Assembly (NCBI RefSeq): GCF_026676115.1
Contig: NZ_JAPONB010000004.1
Span: 272,856-336,855, forward strand
DNA length: 64,000 nt
Direction of reading: 5' to 3'
From: Salinimicrobium sp. TH3
GTDB lineage: Bacteria > Bacteroidota > Bacteroidia > Flavobacteriales > Flavobacteriaceae
Within the stretch, counting starts at the first letter, position 1, and every line of letters begins with the position of its first letter. Positions 42,986-52,900 of this stretch are shown piece after piece. The position numbers and the translations under genes were made by a program. The notes under the pieces are model-generated. The model saw only the letters and a program-made list of their open reading frames with translations. It did no database searches and had not been told where the DNA came from.

Positions 42986-44677
42986 ATGACAAGGTTCATT
43001 GCCCCTCTCCTATTCTTATTGAGCTTAACGGTAACTGCCCAGGCTCCCATGGTACCAACAGATTATTTCGACGACCCCTTGCAGGTGCCGTTGGCGTTGG
43101 CGGGAACCTTTGGGGAATTGCGCTCCAACCATTTTCACAGCGGGTTGGATATCAAAACCCAGCAACGGGAAGGGCTCCCCGTTTATGCTTCTGCGGAAGG
43201 CTATGTGAGTCGAATTAACGTTGCGCACTATGGATATGGGAAAGCGCTTTACATCCAGCACCCCAACGGCTATACCACAGTATATGCCCACCTGAAGAAC
43301 TTTTCTCCAGAAATAGAAGCTTATATCAAAAAGCTGCAGTATCAAAATGAGAGTTATGAAGTTGAAGTTTATCCAAATGCTTCAGAATTACCTGTAGAAA
43401 GAGGGGAATTGGTTGCAAGTAGTGGAAATACAGGCGGAAGCGGCGGCCCTCACCTGCATTTCGAGATAAGAGATGGGGAGCAACGACCAATGAATCCCTT
43501 TATGTTTGGAATCGAGATAGAAGACACACGAGCGCCAATCGTTTCGGGGGTTTATGCTTATCCCAAAGGAGAAAATGCTCATGTAAATGGTTCTGCCCAA
43601 AGACAGAAACTAAGATTGATTCCGCAGCAGGATGGGTCATTTAAGGCAGAGGCAATCGAGGCTTGTGGTGAAATTGGCTTCGGGATCAATACCGTAGATC
43701 AACTTAATGCAGCTCCAAACCGCAACGGGGTTTATCGGATAGAAACCGGGGCAAACGGAGAAACTCTTTTTCAGGCAAATTTTGAAAGGTTTTCTTTTAG
43801 CGAAACCCGTCACCTCAACCAGTTGATTGATTATGGTTACTACACCCAGAACAACAGCCGAATCCAGAAGCTGTTTGTTGAACCTTCGAACCCCCTAAGC
43901 ATCTACAGGGAAGTAAATAATCAGGGGTTTTTGAACGTCAAGGACAGCCTTTCTTATAATTATACCATAAAGGTAAGTGACTTTGCAGGAAATGAGCGAA
44001 TTGTAAATATTCCCATTGAAGGAAAACACAGGAACGATATAATAGAAGATCCATCAAACACTACCGAATTCTTTGTACCGGCAAATACCGGGGCACAGTT
44101 CGAAAGTAATGGCATTGACGTATACATTCCTAAAAACAGCCTTTACCAGGATGCTTATCTTGATATTTCTTTTGAAGACGAAAAAATTAACCTGCATGAG
44201 GATGTGATCCCCCTTCATACTAACATAAGTATTGGTTTTGATGTGAGTAAATATAAACCCGAAGACCGGGAACAAATGTTTATTGCACAACTTAACAAAT
44301 GGGGAAATCCCAGTTATTCTACCACCACAAAAGACGGGGAGAGATTTACAACCAGGACCCGAAGTTTTGGCACCTATACCCTGGCCCGGGATACCCAGGC
44401 TCCCAGGGTTGTACCGGTCAATTTTAAGGATGGGCAGTGGATCTCTGGAAACAAAGATATCAAGGTGAAAATATCCGATGATCTATCGGGCATTAGCAGC
44501 TATAGGGCTACTGTGAATGGGAAATTCATTCTTATGGAATATGAATACAAGCAAAACCTGCTCACACACGATTTCTCGGACAATGTCATAACCGAAACCA
44601 AAAACCAATTGAAGATCGAAGTAATTGATAATGTAGGAAATACCACTATATTTGAAAGTACCTTCTTTAGAAAATAG
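42986..44677 (+). CDS. M23 (LytM-type) peptidase
   Basis: 563 aa with a signal peptide (about 1-19). The M23 domain (about 35-165) has the zinc ligands H51 and D55 (HSGLD) and the HLH pair at 156-158 (GPHLHFEI), so it should be an active peptidoglycan endopeptidase. The remaining 400 residues are beta-rich, Ig-like sequence (for example DTQAPRVVPVNFKDGQWIS) of unknown role. It precedes a TonB-dependent receptor by 8 bp. A near-consensus TATCTTTA lies at 42945. Confidence 0.88.
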   Translation: MTRFIAPLLFLLSLTVTAQAPMVPTDYFDDPLQVPLALAGTFGELRSNHFHSGLDIKTQQREGLPVYASAEGYVSRINVAHYGYGKALYIQHPNGYTTVYAHLKNFSPEIEAYIKKLQYQNESYEVEVYPNASELPVERGELVASSGNTGGSGGPHLHFEIRDGEQRPMNPFMFGIEIEDTRAPIVSGVYAYPKGENAHVNGSAQRQKLRLIPQQDGSFKAEAIEACGEIGFGINTVDQLNAAPNRNGVYRIETGANGETLFQANFERFSFSETRHLNQLIDYGYYTQNNSRIQKLFVEPSNPLSIYREVNNQGFLNVKDSLSYNYTIKVSDFAGNERIVNIPIEGKHRNDIIEDPSNTTEFFVPANTGAQFESNGIDVYIPKNSLYQDAYLDISFEDEKINLHEDVIPLHTNISIGFDVSKYKPEDREQMFIAQLNKWGNPSYSTTTKDGERFTTRTRSFGTYTLARDTQAPRVVPVNFKDGQWISGNKDIKVKISDDLSGISSYRATVNGKFILMEYEYKQNLLTHDFSDNVITETKNQLKIEVIDNVGNTTIFESTFFRK

Positions 44678-44685
44678 ATCTTCGG

Positions 44686-47136
44686 TTGAGAAAACTTATT
44701 CCTTTTGTACTGTGCTGCCTGCTTTTCTCATTCAGCTTATGGTCACAAACCGCAGTTATACAGGGAATTATTCTCGATGAAAACCTACAGCCTGTCTCCG
44801 GTGCAACAATCTCCTGGAATACCAACGGTGTAGCGAGTAACAATAACGGCTTCTACCAATTAGAGCTTCCCGCAAACCGGGAAATCGAGCTAACGGTTGC
44901 ACATATTGGTTTCAAAAATGTCATTTTCAAGACCTTTTTAAGAGCAGGAGAAATCCTGGAATTTAATCCGGTTTTAAGCAGCAAGGTTGAACAAATTGGA
45001 GAAGTAGTTCTCCGGGAAAGAAATGAAGAGTTTCGCGGGATCACCAATATCGCTCCCGAAACCATACGCAACCTTCCCGGAGCCAATGCCGGGGTGGAGA
45101 ACTTACTCAAAACCCTTCCCGGGGTGAGCTCCAACAATGAACTCAGCACCCAGTATTCCGTACGTGGAGGAAATTACGACGAAAATCTGGTGTATGTGAA
45201 TGGAATTGAGGTCTACAGACCCTTCCTTATTCGTTCTGGGCAACAGGAAGGCTTAAGCTTTGTCAATCCCGATCTTATTCGCAAGGTACATTTTTCGTCA
45301 GGAGGTTTCCAGGCCAAATATGGTGATAAGCTTTCTTCGGTTCTTGATATTACCTATCGTCGCCCTGTGGATTTCAAAGCCTCACTGGATGTCAGCCTCC
45401 TTGGGGTAAACCTTACTGCGGAAGGAGTTTCTAATAATGAAAAATTCAGTGCTCTTGCAGGGATAAGGTTTCGCGATAACAGCCTTCTGGTAAAAGCAAG
45501 GGAAACTGAAACCAATTTTGAACCTCTTTTTGCCGATGCTCAATTAAATTTAATCAACCGTTTTAGCTCCAGGTTTGAAATAAGCTTTTTAGGAAACGCT
45601 TCATTAAATGATTACAGTTCTCAACCTTTAACCCGGCAAACCAACTTTGGAACCCTCCAGGACCCCCGCGCCCTAATCATACATTACACCGGTAGAGAAG
45701 AAGATGTCTTTGAAACCCTTTTTGGAGCAGTCAAAGCCTCGTACAACATCAATAAAAATTTCACTGCCCAACTAATGACTTCCGCTTATCATACCCGGGA
45801 AAAGGAATATTATGATATTATCGCGCAGTACCGGCTCGGGGAAGTCAATATGAATATAGGGGAAAAAGACTTTGGTAAAGTCGAATTTTCTGAAGGTGTG
45901 GGAGAACAGCTCACCCATGCGAGAAACAAACTGGATGCTCTTATTTTAAATATTAAACATACTGGTAATGTTAATATTAAAGACCATAACTTAAACTATG
46001 GAATCAAGTACACTCATGAAGACATTCGTGACAGGATAAGGGAATACGAGATCATAGATTCTGCAGGATTTGCACTGCGGCCTCCCCTGCCAAATTTCAA
46101 AAACAATCAGCCATACGAACCTTTTGATGCTCCTCTTGAACCTTTCACATCAATAAGAGGATTTAACGAAACCCAAATAGATCGATTTCAGACTCACCTG
46201 CAATGGAGCCACCGCAGGGATGTGAATGAACATGAATTATGGTTTAATGCCGGAATAAGAAGTCATACGTGGATAGTTTCTTCTGAAGGGTATTCTGTTG
46301 ATCCTAAGACCGTAATAAGCCCCAGACTACAGTTTGCCTTTAAGCCTGATTGGAAGGCTGATTTGCTCTTTCGCCTGGCCGGGGGAATATACCACCAACC
46401 ACCTTTTTACAGGGAACTGCGCAGTCACTCCGGAAGCCTTAATCCTGAAGTGGAAGCGCAGCAGGCATTGCACCTTGTCTTGGGAAATGAATTCAGCTTT
46501 AAAACCTTCGAAAGGCCATTTAAGCTAACTTCTGAAATCTACTATAAGGATATGGACCATGTCAATCCCTATACTCTTGAAAATGTTAGGATACGATATG
46601 CTGCCGAGAATAATGCTGAAGCCTACGCTTATGGTCTTGATCTCAGGCTCAACGGAGAGTTTGTTCCCGGAACAGAAAGCTGGCTTAGCTTCGGTTATCT
46701 CAAGACAAAGGAGAATATTGATAATAAAGGTTTCATTGCCCGGCCAACAGATCAACGATTAAAGTTTGGCTTGTTATTTCAGGATTATGTACCTACCATG
46801 CAAAATCTCAGGATGTATCTAAACCTGGTTTACAACACCGGTTTGCCTGGTGGCTCTCCTGCCTACGCCGATCCTTATCTTTACCAATCGCGCCTCCCCG
46901 ATTACAAACGGGCAGACCTGGGACTTTTCTACCTGGTCAAAAGTGACAGATCCAGGGAAGATTTTTTAAAAAGCTTTAGAGAAGTTTTCATAGGTCTCGA
47001 GATCTTTAATATTTTCGATACCCAGAATTCAATCACCAATACTTTTGTGAGGGATGCTTATACAAAAACGCAGTATGCAGTTCCTAATTATCTTACCCCA
47101 CGGATCTATAATTTGAGAATAGGGTTCAAACTTTAA
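44686..47136 (+). CDS. TonB-dependent receptor with carboxypeptidase-like N-terminal domain
   Basis: 816 aa, starting at TTG (no ATG is available before the mature part). A signal peptide (about 1-21, ending SLWSQ), a carboxypeptidase-regulatory-like beta domain (about 25-105, VIQGIILDENLQPVSGATI), a plug with LKTLPGVSSNNELSTQYSVR, and a barrel follow; the last strand ends YNLRIGFKL. It imports an unknown substrate across the outer membrane using TonB. No SusD partner is adjacent, so it is not a classical SusCD pair. It is coupled to the M23 peptidase gene. Confidence 0.9.
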   Translation: MRKLIPFVLCCLLFSFSLWSQTAVIQGIILDENLQPVSGATISWNTNGVASNNNGFYQLELPANREIELTVAHIGFKNVIFKTFLRAGEILEFNPVLSSKVEQIGEVVLRERNEEFRGITNIAPETIRNLPGANAGVENLLKTLPGVSSNNELSTQYSVRGGNYDENLVYVNGIEVYRPFLIRSGQQEGLSFVNPDLIRKVHFSSGGFQAKYGDKLSSVLDITYRRPVDFKASLDVSLLGVNLTAEGVSNNEKFSALAGIRFRDNSLLVKARETETNFEPLFADAQLNLINRFSSRFEISFLGNASLNDYSSQPLTRQTNFGTLQDPRALIIHYTGREEDVFETLFGAVKASYNINKNFTAQLMTSAYHTREKEYYDIIAQYRLGEVNMNIGEKDFGKVEFSEGVGEQLTHARNKLDALILNIKHTGNVNIKDHNLNYGIKYTHEDIRDRIREYEIIDSAGFALRPPLPNFKNNQPYEPFDAPLEPFTSIRGFNETQIDRFQTHLQWSHRRDVNEHELWFNAGIRSHTWIVSSEGYSVDPKTVISPRLQFAFKPDWKADLLFRLAGGIYHQPPFYRELRSHSGSLNPEVEAQQALHLVLGNEFSFKTFERPFKLTSEIYYKDMDHVNPYTLENVRIRYAAENNAEAYAYGLDLRLNGEFVPGTESWLSFGYLKTKENIDNKGFIARPTDQRLKFGLLFQDYVPTMQNLRMYLNLVYNTGLPGGSPAYADPYLYQSRLPDYKRADLGLFYLVKSDRSREDFLKSFREVFIGLEIFNIFDTQNSITNTFVRDAYTKTQYAVPNYLTPRIYNLRIGFKL

Positions 47137-47272
47137 AGTTTCTTATTTTTTCTCCTCCACCGGATGGGTAGCCGTAGGTGGGTGTGGGTAACCTAAGAAA
47201 ATGTCACTCAGGAAGAAGTTCCAAGTGAAAACCTGGTGCTTGAAATTTGAAATTTGCGGGTAATACCCGCTT

Positions 47273-48421
47273 TTATTTCTCAATAAACTCCTTTAGAACC
47301 GTCACTACGTATTCCGCTTCTTCTTTGGTATTATACCTCGAAAAAGAAAACCTAAGGGAAGGCTTTTTCAAATCATCTTCAGAAAGAAAGGCGCTAAGGA
47401 CGTGTGAGCCCTGATTGCTTCCGCTTTGACAGGCACTTCCTTTGGAGCATGCGATACCGTGTAGATCTAACTGAAACAACAACATTAAGGCTTTCTCCTG
47501 AGTCATTGGCAAACAAACGTTGATAAGGGTATAAGTACTATTATCAAAATCATCACATTCGCCGTTAAATTTTGCCTCGGGAATCTCCTTTTTTAGAAGG
47601 TCAATAAAATACTTTTTTAGAGAGGTAACATATTCTTTTTCTTCTTCCAGGTTTTCATAAGCCAGCTTTAAGGCTTCTTCAAGACCAACAATGTTATGCA
47701 CAGCCTCGGTTCCGGCACGGAACCCTCGCTCCTGCTCACCTCCAAAAATTAGTGGCTGCAGGCCGCTGTTCTTTCTTATATAAGCAAACCCCACACCTTT
47801 TGGGCCATGGAATTTATGGGCACTAACCGCAGTAAAATCAACTTGTATACTGGAAAGATCGAGTTCATAATGGCCAATGGACTGTACGGTGTCCGAATGG
47901 AACAGCGCATTGTATTTCTTACATAAATCGCCTGTTTTCTTGATGTCCAGAAGATTTCCCACTTCATTATTTACATGCATCAGGCTTACTAAAGTTTTCT
48001 CTTCAGAAGCCTGAAGTAACTCCTCAAGATGCTGCAGGTCTACTCTTCCGCAGTCATCAAGGTTAACATAAAGAATTTCTGTGCCAAAAACTTCATGCAG
48101 CTTATTCAGGGTGTACAGCACCGCATGATGTTCAATCTTAGAAGTAATGATACGCTTCACTTCCAGATCTCTAACGGCCGAATTCAAAATAAGATTATCG
48201 GCTTCTGTGCCACCCGAGGTGAAGATAATTTCCGAAGCTGCCACATTAAGCGTCTTCGCCACCGTTTTTCGGGCTTGTTCTATAAGGGTTTTCGCACTGC
48301 GACCAAATGCATGGGTTGAGGAAGGATTTCCATAGACCTCCCGCATCACCTGGGCCATGCGGTCTACCACTTCCTCGCGAATTTGCGTGGTTGCGGCGTT
48401 ATCAAAGTAGACTTTTCTCAT
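47273..48421 (-). CDS. Cysteine desulfurase (NifS/IscS-like)
   Basis: 382 aa PLP enzyme that takes sulfur from cysteine for Fe-S or thio-cofactor synthesis. It begins MRKVYFDNAATTQI; an upstream in-frame ATG at 48430 falls within the -7 element TATTTTTG and is not used. The PLP Lys lies in AVSAHKFHGPKGVGF. The sulfur-carrying Cys is in SKGSACQSGSNQGSHV, the loop of the class with an SSxCxS-like segment. It stands alone, without iscU. Confidence 0.92.
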   Translation of the reverse strand: MRKVYFDNAATTQIREEVVDRMAQVMREVYGNPSSTHAFGRSAKTLIEQARKTVAKTLNVAASEIIFTSGGTEADNLILNSAVRDLEVKRIITSKIEHHAVLYTLNKLHEVFGTEILYVNLDDCGRVDLQHLEELLQASEEKTLVSLMHVNNEVGNLLDIKKTGDLCKKYNALFHSDTVQSIGHYELDLSSIQVDFTAVSAHKFHGPKGVGFAYIRKNSGLQPLIFGGEQERGFRAGTEAVHNIVGLEEALKLAYENLEEEKEYVTSLKKYFIDLLKKEIPEAKFNGECDDFDNSTYTLINVCLPMTQEKALMLLFQLDLHGIACSKGSACQSGSNQGSHVLSAFLSEDDLKKPSLRFSFSRYNTKEEAEYVVTVLKEFIEK

Positions 48422-48427
48422 GGTCCA

Positions 48428-48435
48428 CAAAAATA
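48428..48435 (-). promoter_or_regulatory. -7 promoter element of the cysteine desulfurase gene
   Basis: TATTTTTG on the minus strand, ending 6 nt from the ATG at 48421. The transcript is probably leaderless, and this rules out the start at 48430. Confidence 0.55.
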
Positions 48436-48485
48436 ACAGAATTAAAATAATTTAGGCTTATCTCTTTTAAATTATATATTACTTT

Positions 48486-48493
48486 TAATTTTG
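48486..48493 (+). promoter_or_regulatory. -7 promoter element of the lipoprotein gene
   Basis: TAATTTTG, 15 nt before the ATG at 48509. It rules out the in-frame start at 48491. Confidence 0.5.
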
Positions 48494-48508
48494 CTGAAAA
48501 CCCGTCCT

Positions 48509-49453
48509 ATGAAAAAATATGTTAGCCTTGTTTTTGCAGCCCTACTGCTAAGTTCGTGTAATGACGGGGAAATCATTGTGACCGACTTTAATTTTGAGGA
48601 TCCACAGCTCAACTGGTGTGGAGATACACAATCACAGGTGCTTTATAAACTCAATAACACAGGTGTTAATGAAGCCATTGCTTTTAGGTTTGATCTTAGC
48701 ACTCCTACCCTGCAGTTTTTTTTAACAGAAGAAGGCCAGCTCAAGATCCCTTTAAACGAAACTACAAACCAGGTTATCTACAGGGTTTTTGACGGGGAAG
48801 TACAGAAAAGTTATTTCTGCAACGAGATTCCGCCGGTCTCACCCCAGGTAACCGAGGAATACAGGAGCACCACAGGAGGTGAAGTTGTGATAACCTCTAC
48901 TCTTGCTAATGCCACCGACCATGATGGAGACGGAGTTCCCTCTGCAGAGGAAGGGATGGAATCTGGATTGGATACCGACGGGGATGGAATACCAAATTAC
49001 CAGGACGTAGATGATGACGGGGATAATGTTCTTACCCGTGTAGAAAGAGAGATAGAAGCCGAAAATACTGTAAATACCTATGGAGACTCCGATAACGACG
49101 GTATCCCCGACTATCTTGATGCAGATGATGATAACGACGGAGTACCCACAAGGAATGAGGACTGGAACCTTAACTTAAATCCTGCCGATGATCAAAATGA
49201 AGAAGGCTTAGCTCACTATCTTAATCCAGATATAACAGATTCTTTTACGGTAGAAGGAGTTAGAGAGAATCGCATTTCAAGAAGCTTTAGGTACCTGGTA
49301 ACCATCAACAATCTTACACTTGTGAACCAGGGAGGAGACGGAGAGCAGATTCGCCTGCAGGATTATGAGCTTGGCGTGATCACTTCCCCAACTGAGAATA
49401 TACTCATTGAACCCACAGATGGTGAGGAAAACAAAGAGGAAGACAATCAATAA
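48509..49453 (+). CDS. Lipoprotein with thrombospondin type 3-like Ca-binding repeats
   Basis: 314 aa. The lipobox is LLLSSC at about residue 16, so it is membrane-anchored and likely outer-membrane. Residues about 145-225 contain repeated Asp-rich loops ([47 protein letters not shown]), which bind calcium in thrombospondin type 3 proteins. The rest is not assignable. It is a single gene, convergent with a Smr-domain gene. Confidence 0.8.
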   Translation: MKKYVSLVFAALLLSSCNDGEIIVTDFNFEDPQLNWCGDTQSQVLYKLNNTGVNEAIAFRFDLSTPTLQFFLTEEGQLKIPLNETTNQVIYRVFDGEVQKSYFCNEIPPVSPQVTEEYRSTTGGEVVITSTLANATDHDGDGVPSAEEGMESGLDTDGDGIPNYQDVDDDGDNVLTRVEREIEAENTVNTYGDSDNDGIPDYLDADDDNDGVPTRNEDWNLNLNPADDQNEEGLAHYLNPDITDSFTVEGVRENRISRSFRYLVTINNLTLVNQGGDGEQIRLQDYELGVITSPTENILIEPTDGEENKEEDNQ

Positions 49454-49995
49454 TTCTGATAAAAATAAACCTCGGTAGCTCCCAGCCCGTACTTTTGGTA
49501 ATCGGCATCGTAAAATTTTAAATTTTCATACCTGTTGAAAAGGGTTTCCAGTTCGGCTTTTAAAACCCCTTCCCCAACTCCATGAATAAAAACCACTTTC
49601 TGGATACGTTTGCTCATTGCAAATTCCAGTTGTCTCTTTGCGGTGTTCATTTGAATATTAAGAATCTCAAAATTTGAAAGTCCGCCAGATTTTGGCACCA
49701 GTTTACCTATGTGCAAATCCACTTCCATAGGAGGTTGATTGCGTTCCTTAGGCTTTACGCGAGTTGATTTGCTTTTCTTAAAAGACTCTTTTTCCTTAAT
49801 TACTTCCGAAAAATTTTCTACCTCGGGCGGGAGAATATCGGGCAAAGATGCTCCAATCCTCACCAAATCCTTCTCGTCAAAAGACATTAAAAAACCTTCA
49901 GAAGTTTCAATTGCTACTTCGGCACCATTAACAGAAATTACCTTCCCCTCAAGATCTTCATCAAGCACTGCGACTTTATCCCCGGTTTTGAACAT
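49447..49995 (-). CDS. Smr-domain protein (DUF2027-like)
   Basis: 182 aa. The N-terminal beta domain (about 1-50, [20 protein letters not shown]) is followed by a linker and a Smr domain (about 90-182) with EVDLHIGKL and the [15 protein letters not shown] loop; the family is named for small MutS-related domains that can nick branched DNA or cut RNA. The active-site form here is not clear. It overlaps the lipoprotein gene by 7 bp tail to tail and starts 2 bp after a small membrane protein gene. Confidence 0.8.
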   Translation of the reverse strand: MFKTGDKVAVLDEDLEGKVISVNGAEVAIETSEGFLMSFDEKDLVRIGASLPDILPPEVENFSEVIKEKESFKKSKSTRVKPKERNQPPMEVDLHIGKLVPKSGGLSNFEILNIQMNTAKRQLEFAMSKRIQKVVFIHGVGEGVLKAELETLFNRYENLKFYDADYQKYGLGATEVYFYQNY

Positions 49996-49997
49996 GA

Positions 49998-50219
49998 TTA
50001 TAACGAGTTGTTGTTATTTTCTTCTTCCTTCTCCTTTTTATGATCATCCTTTGTTTCAACCCAAAAATTTGTGGCGTTATAGAGGCCATACATTAGGAAT
50101 ACTATTCCCAGGATCATCATGTAAACATTTCTTTCCTCTCCTGCAATTTGAAAAATAAGTATAGCACCACCTATTAGTATTAGCATTGAATTAATGAATT
50201 GAGAAGAAGGCTTTTTCAT
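49998..50219 (-). CDS. Small two-helix membrane protein
   Basis: 73 aa with two membrane helices (about 9-27 and 32-48) and a charged C-terminal tail (KDDHKKEKEEEN). No family was recognised. It is in an operon with the Smr-domain gene, 2 bp apart. Confidence 0.6.
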   Translation of the reverse strand: MKKPSSQFINSMLILIGGAILIFQIAGEERNVYMMILGIVFLMYGLYNATNFWVETKDDHKKEKEEENNNNSL

Positions 50220-50295
50220 AATAAATTGTTTTACAGATGGTTAAAATCAAAAAAAGAATAGTAACTTGATTACTTATGCTGCAAATTTCGGTAAA

Positions 50296-52137
50296 ATGAG
50301 AGGATTTTTGTTAGTTACGGTATCATTATTTATTTTTCAATCTGTTTTAGGGCAACTTAGTGTGGCTCCTTCCAATAACGGGCAAGAGGTCACGTATTTA
50401 TATATCAATGGCGATCTTCTCTTTGTACAGAATGATCTTAGGTTGGGTAAAAATCCTGCACAGGGGAAGGAATCATCCATTTATTTACGTTCGGGAGCTC
50501 AATTAATTCAGGGAGAAGGGCAAAATAAAGCTAATTCCGGTGACGGGAGCATATCAGTATTTTCTGAAGGTAGCACCAATGCTTATGACTATAATTACTG
50601 GAGTTCCCCTGTAATTGATCCCGCAAATGGCCTTTTTGGGATCTCGCTGTTGCATTCCCCTGTTTCAGAAATTAATAGCCGGCCGACTCAGCTTACCACC
50701 GCCTTTAATGGAGCGGCAAATCCTCTTACTATCTCCACCAGCTGGATCTATACCTTTAACGGCAACAGTTACTCTCAATGGAATTTTGTGGGTGGCAATA
50801 CAATTATTCCTCCGGGATATGGTTTTACCATGAAAGGCACAGAAGGTAATGATCCCACTTCCATTAATGGCAGAGAAAATAATCCCGGCAGTGCACAGCG
50901 CTATGATTTTCGAGGAAAGCCAAATTCGGGTCGAATAGAAATCCCAACTGCAGGGGATGTTTATATCCTGGTAGGAAATCCTTATCCCTCAATTTTTGAT
51001 CTAAGCCTTTTCCTGCTTGAAAATTCTGGAAATGGCACTCTAAACACCACATGCTATGGAAACCTGTCCCGGCGTAATGTCACCACAGGTATTGCTTATT
51101 TCTGGGATTCTAAAGAGAATGGTACTTCTCATTATTTAGAGGATTATGTAGGAGGTTATGGCGCTTTTAGTCCGGTAGATCCTTGCACAAATGGTATTTA
51201 TGAACCTCCCGTTCTTAAGAAAATAAATGGAACAGAAGAAGGCAAGGGAAAAGATTTTGATCGCAGGTTCCTTCCCACAGGTCAGGGATTTATGGTTCAG
51301 GGAGCTGAAACAGGGAATATTATCTTTAGAAACTCTCATAGAAAAGCACGATTAGAAAAAAACCAACCGGGCACCGGGACAGCAAGTATAACCGAGAAAA
51401 AACATACGCACCTGGAAAAAATCACTGTCCTTCCACGAATACAACTTAAAGTTTCTGTCAATGATCAATATGAAAGAAATCTAAGTGTGGCCTTTTGGAA
51501 TGAAGCCACCAAAGGAATTGATGCAGGAATGGATGCCGAAGCTTTTCAACTTGCTCCTACCGATGCAGGTTGGCTCCACGGTGAGAACAGTTTTGTCATT
51601 GACGTTCGACCATTTGACATTACCGAAGAGATCCCGCTCTTCCTGCAGGTTAAAGCCCAGCTATCAAAAGTGACATTTTCACAGGAAAATTTCGAAAATA
51701 CTTCAGTTAACGAACTTTTCATTGTAGACACTCAAACAAATGATTATTTTTCTATTAAAAAAGAACCTTTAACTTTAGAGCTGCAACCGGGAACTTATCA
51801 CGGGCGCTTCAAGATTGCTTTTGCAGAGAAAATTCCGCAGGAAGAATTGCCCACGATATTTATTGAAGATGAAGCAGTGCCCGAAAAATTTAGTATAGTT
51901 CAAAATAACCATTTGGGAGAACTACAAATTATTAGCAACGACCAATTCCCGGTAAAAGCGGTTGGTATTTTTGACCTGCAGGGAAAAAGACTGTTGTACC
52001 GCACCAGTTTTGACAATAAAAGATCTGTAGAAATTGCCACCCGGCTCTGGTCAAATGGCGTGTATTTAGTGAAGGTAATGAGTATGGACGATAAAAGAGT
52101 AATTAAAAAGATTTCTGTCTATAATAATAACTTTTAG
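50296..52137 (+). CDS. T9SS type A sorting-domain protein
   Basis: 613 aa from MRGFLLVTVSLF. Signal peptide (about 1-20, ending VLGQ), then a large beta-rich surface region without recognised catalytic motifs. A C-terminal type IX secretion sorting domain (about 535-613) reads VGIFDLQGKRLL...NGVYLVKVMS, the usual type A pattern. It should cross the outer membrane by T9SS, whose regulator PorX is encoded in this window. A DUF2752 gene follows at 5 bp. Confidence 0.88.
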   Translation: MRGFLLVTVSLFIFQSVLGQLSVAPSNNGQEVTYLYINGDLLFVQNDLRLGKNPAQGKESSIYLRSGAQLIQGEGQNKANSGDGSISVFSEGSTNAYDYNYWSSPVIDPANGLFGISLLHSPVSEINSRPTQLTTAFNGAANPLTISTSWIYTFNGNSYSQWNFVGGNTIIPPGYGFTMKGTEGNDPTSINGRENNPGSAQRYDFRGKPNSGRIEIPTAGDVYILVGNPYPSIFDLSLFLLENSGNGTLNTTCYGNLSRRNVTTGIAYFWDSKENGTSHYLEDYVGGYGAFSPVDPCTNGIYEPPVLKKINGTEEGKGKDFDRRFLPTGQGFMVQGAETGNIIFRNSHRKARLEKNQPGTGTASITEKKHTHLEKITVLPRIQLKVSVNDQYERNLSVAFWNEATKGIDAGMDAEAFQLAPTDAGWLHGENSFVIDVRPFDITEEIPLFLQVKAQLSKVTFSQENFENTSVNELFIVDTQTNDYFSIKKEPLTLELQPGTYHGRFKIAFAEKIPQEELPTIFIEDEAVPEKFSIVQNNHLGELQIISNDQFPVKAVGIFDLQGKRLLYRTSFDNKRSVEIATRLWSNGVYLVKVMSMDDKRVIKKISVYNNNF

Positions 52138-52142
52138 CTTCT

Positions 52143-52427
52143 ATGGAAGAATTTATGCTTCCCTGTTTAAATAAGCAGCTTTTTGGCGTTGATTGTCTTG
52201 GTTGTGGAGCCCAGAGAGCACTTGTTCTGGTTTTCCAGGGAGAGTTTGCCGCAGCCTTTAAAATGTTTCCTGCCATTTATACCATTCTTATCCTGCTCCT
52301 TTTTCTCTTAACAAATTTATTTCTGAAATTTAAGGGTGACTGGTATGTTAAAGTCGCCCTTATTTTGCTGAACGCCTTGATCATTATTGGTGCCTATTTT
52401 TATAAAATGAGTTTTTTGATTAACTAA
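52143..52427 (+). CDS. DUF2752 family membrane protein
   Basis: 94 aa. The N-terminal CLNKQLFGVDCLGCGAQRAL is the Cys-rich hallmark of DUF2752, followed by two membrane helices (about 41-60 and 70-88). Function is unknown. It lies between the T9SS protein and the CCC-motif membrane protein gene, a pairing common in Flavobacteriaceae. Confidence 0.82.
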   Translation: MEEFMLPCLNKQLFGVDCLGCGAQRALVLVFQGEFAAAFKMFPAIYTILILLLFLLTNLFLKFKGDWYVKVALILLNALIIIGAYFYKMSFLIN

Positions 52428-52439
52428 CCAACATACATT

Positions 52440-52766
52440 ATGGAAAAACCAACTTTACCCAATTCAACTCTAATCTTAATTTTCGGAATTCTTTCTATCC
52501 TCACCTGCTGTTGCTGGGGAATCATTGGTCTTATCTTTGGAATCGTTGCCCTTGTGCTCGCAAAATCGGCAAAAGAAACCTATATGGCCGCACCAGATAC
52601 ATATTCAGGTTACAACAACGTAAAGACCGGGAGGATCCTTGCCATTATTGGTATTGTACTTTCGGCAATTTACCTGATTCTAAACATTGTGCTTGTCGCA
52701 ATCTATGGTTGGGATGGAATGCAGGAAATGATGATGGAATCTATGGAAGTTTACCAAAATCAGTAG
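52440..52766 (+). CDS. CCC-motif membrane protein
   Basis: 108 aa, two membrane segments (about 10-42 and 65-88). The triple Cys sequence ILTCCCWGIIGLIFG gives the family its name. It is probably a small inner-membrane protein related to DUF4190. The sequence AACTAACCAAC just before the start is complementary to part of the 16-mer in the putative small RNA. Confidence 0.8.
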   Translation: MEKPTLPNSTLILIFGILSILTCCCWGIIGLIFGIVALVLAKSAKETYMAAPDTYSGYNNVKTGRILAIIGIVLSAIYLILNIVLVAIYGWDGMQEMMMESMEVYQNQ

Positions 52767-52798
52767 TTTTAAGTGGTCAGTATTCGGTGCTCAGTGTT

Positions 52799-52824
52799 CA
52801 GAACCTGGAACCTGGAACCTGGAG
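52799..52824. repeat. GAACCTG tandem words
   Basis: GAACCTGGAACCTGGAACCT (7-bp period) precedes the terminator at 52841. The region before it (AGTATTCGGTGCTCAGTGTTC) is another spacer word. These are not coding. Confidence 0.55.
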
Positions 52825-52840
52825 CTTTAAACTTTAAATA

Positions 52841-52885
52841 AAAAAGAGGGGCGAAAAATAGAATTTTTCGCCCCTCTTTTTTATT
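52841..52885 (+). terminator. Bidirectional intrinsic terminator
   Basis: A perfect 19-bp stem: AAAAAGAGGGGCGAAAAAT (52841-52859), loop AGA, and its complement (52863-52881). It has a T-run on both sides, so it ends both the CCC-motif gene and the converging rocD. Confidence 0.9.
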
Positions 52886-52900
52886 AATGCTCTTCAGGAA

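Noticed and set aside
44686..47136. SusCD-type polysaccharide utilisation locus
   Set aside because: The TonB-dependent receptor has no SusD neighbour and no glycoside hydrolase genes nearby.
48901..49145. Repeated Asp/Gly-rich DNA as a possible tandem DNA repeat
   Set aside because: It encodes thrombospondin type 3-like calcium loops, so the repetition is explained at protein level.
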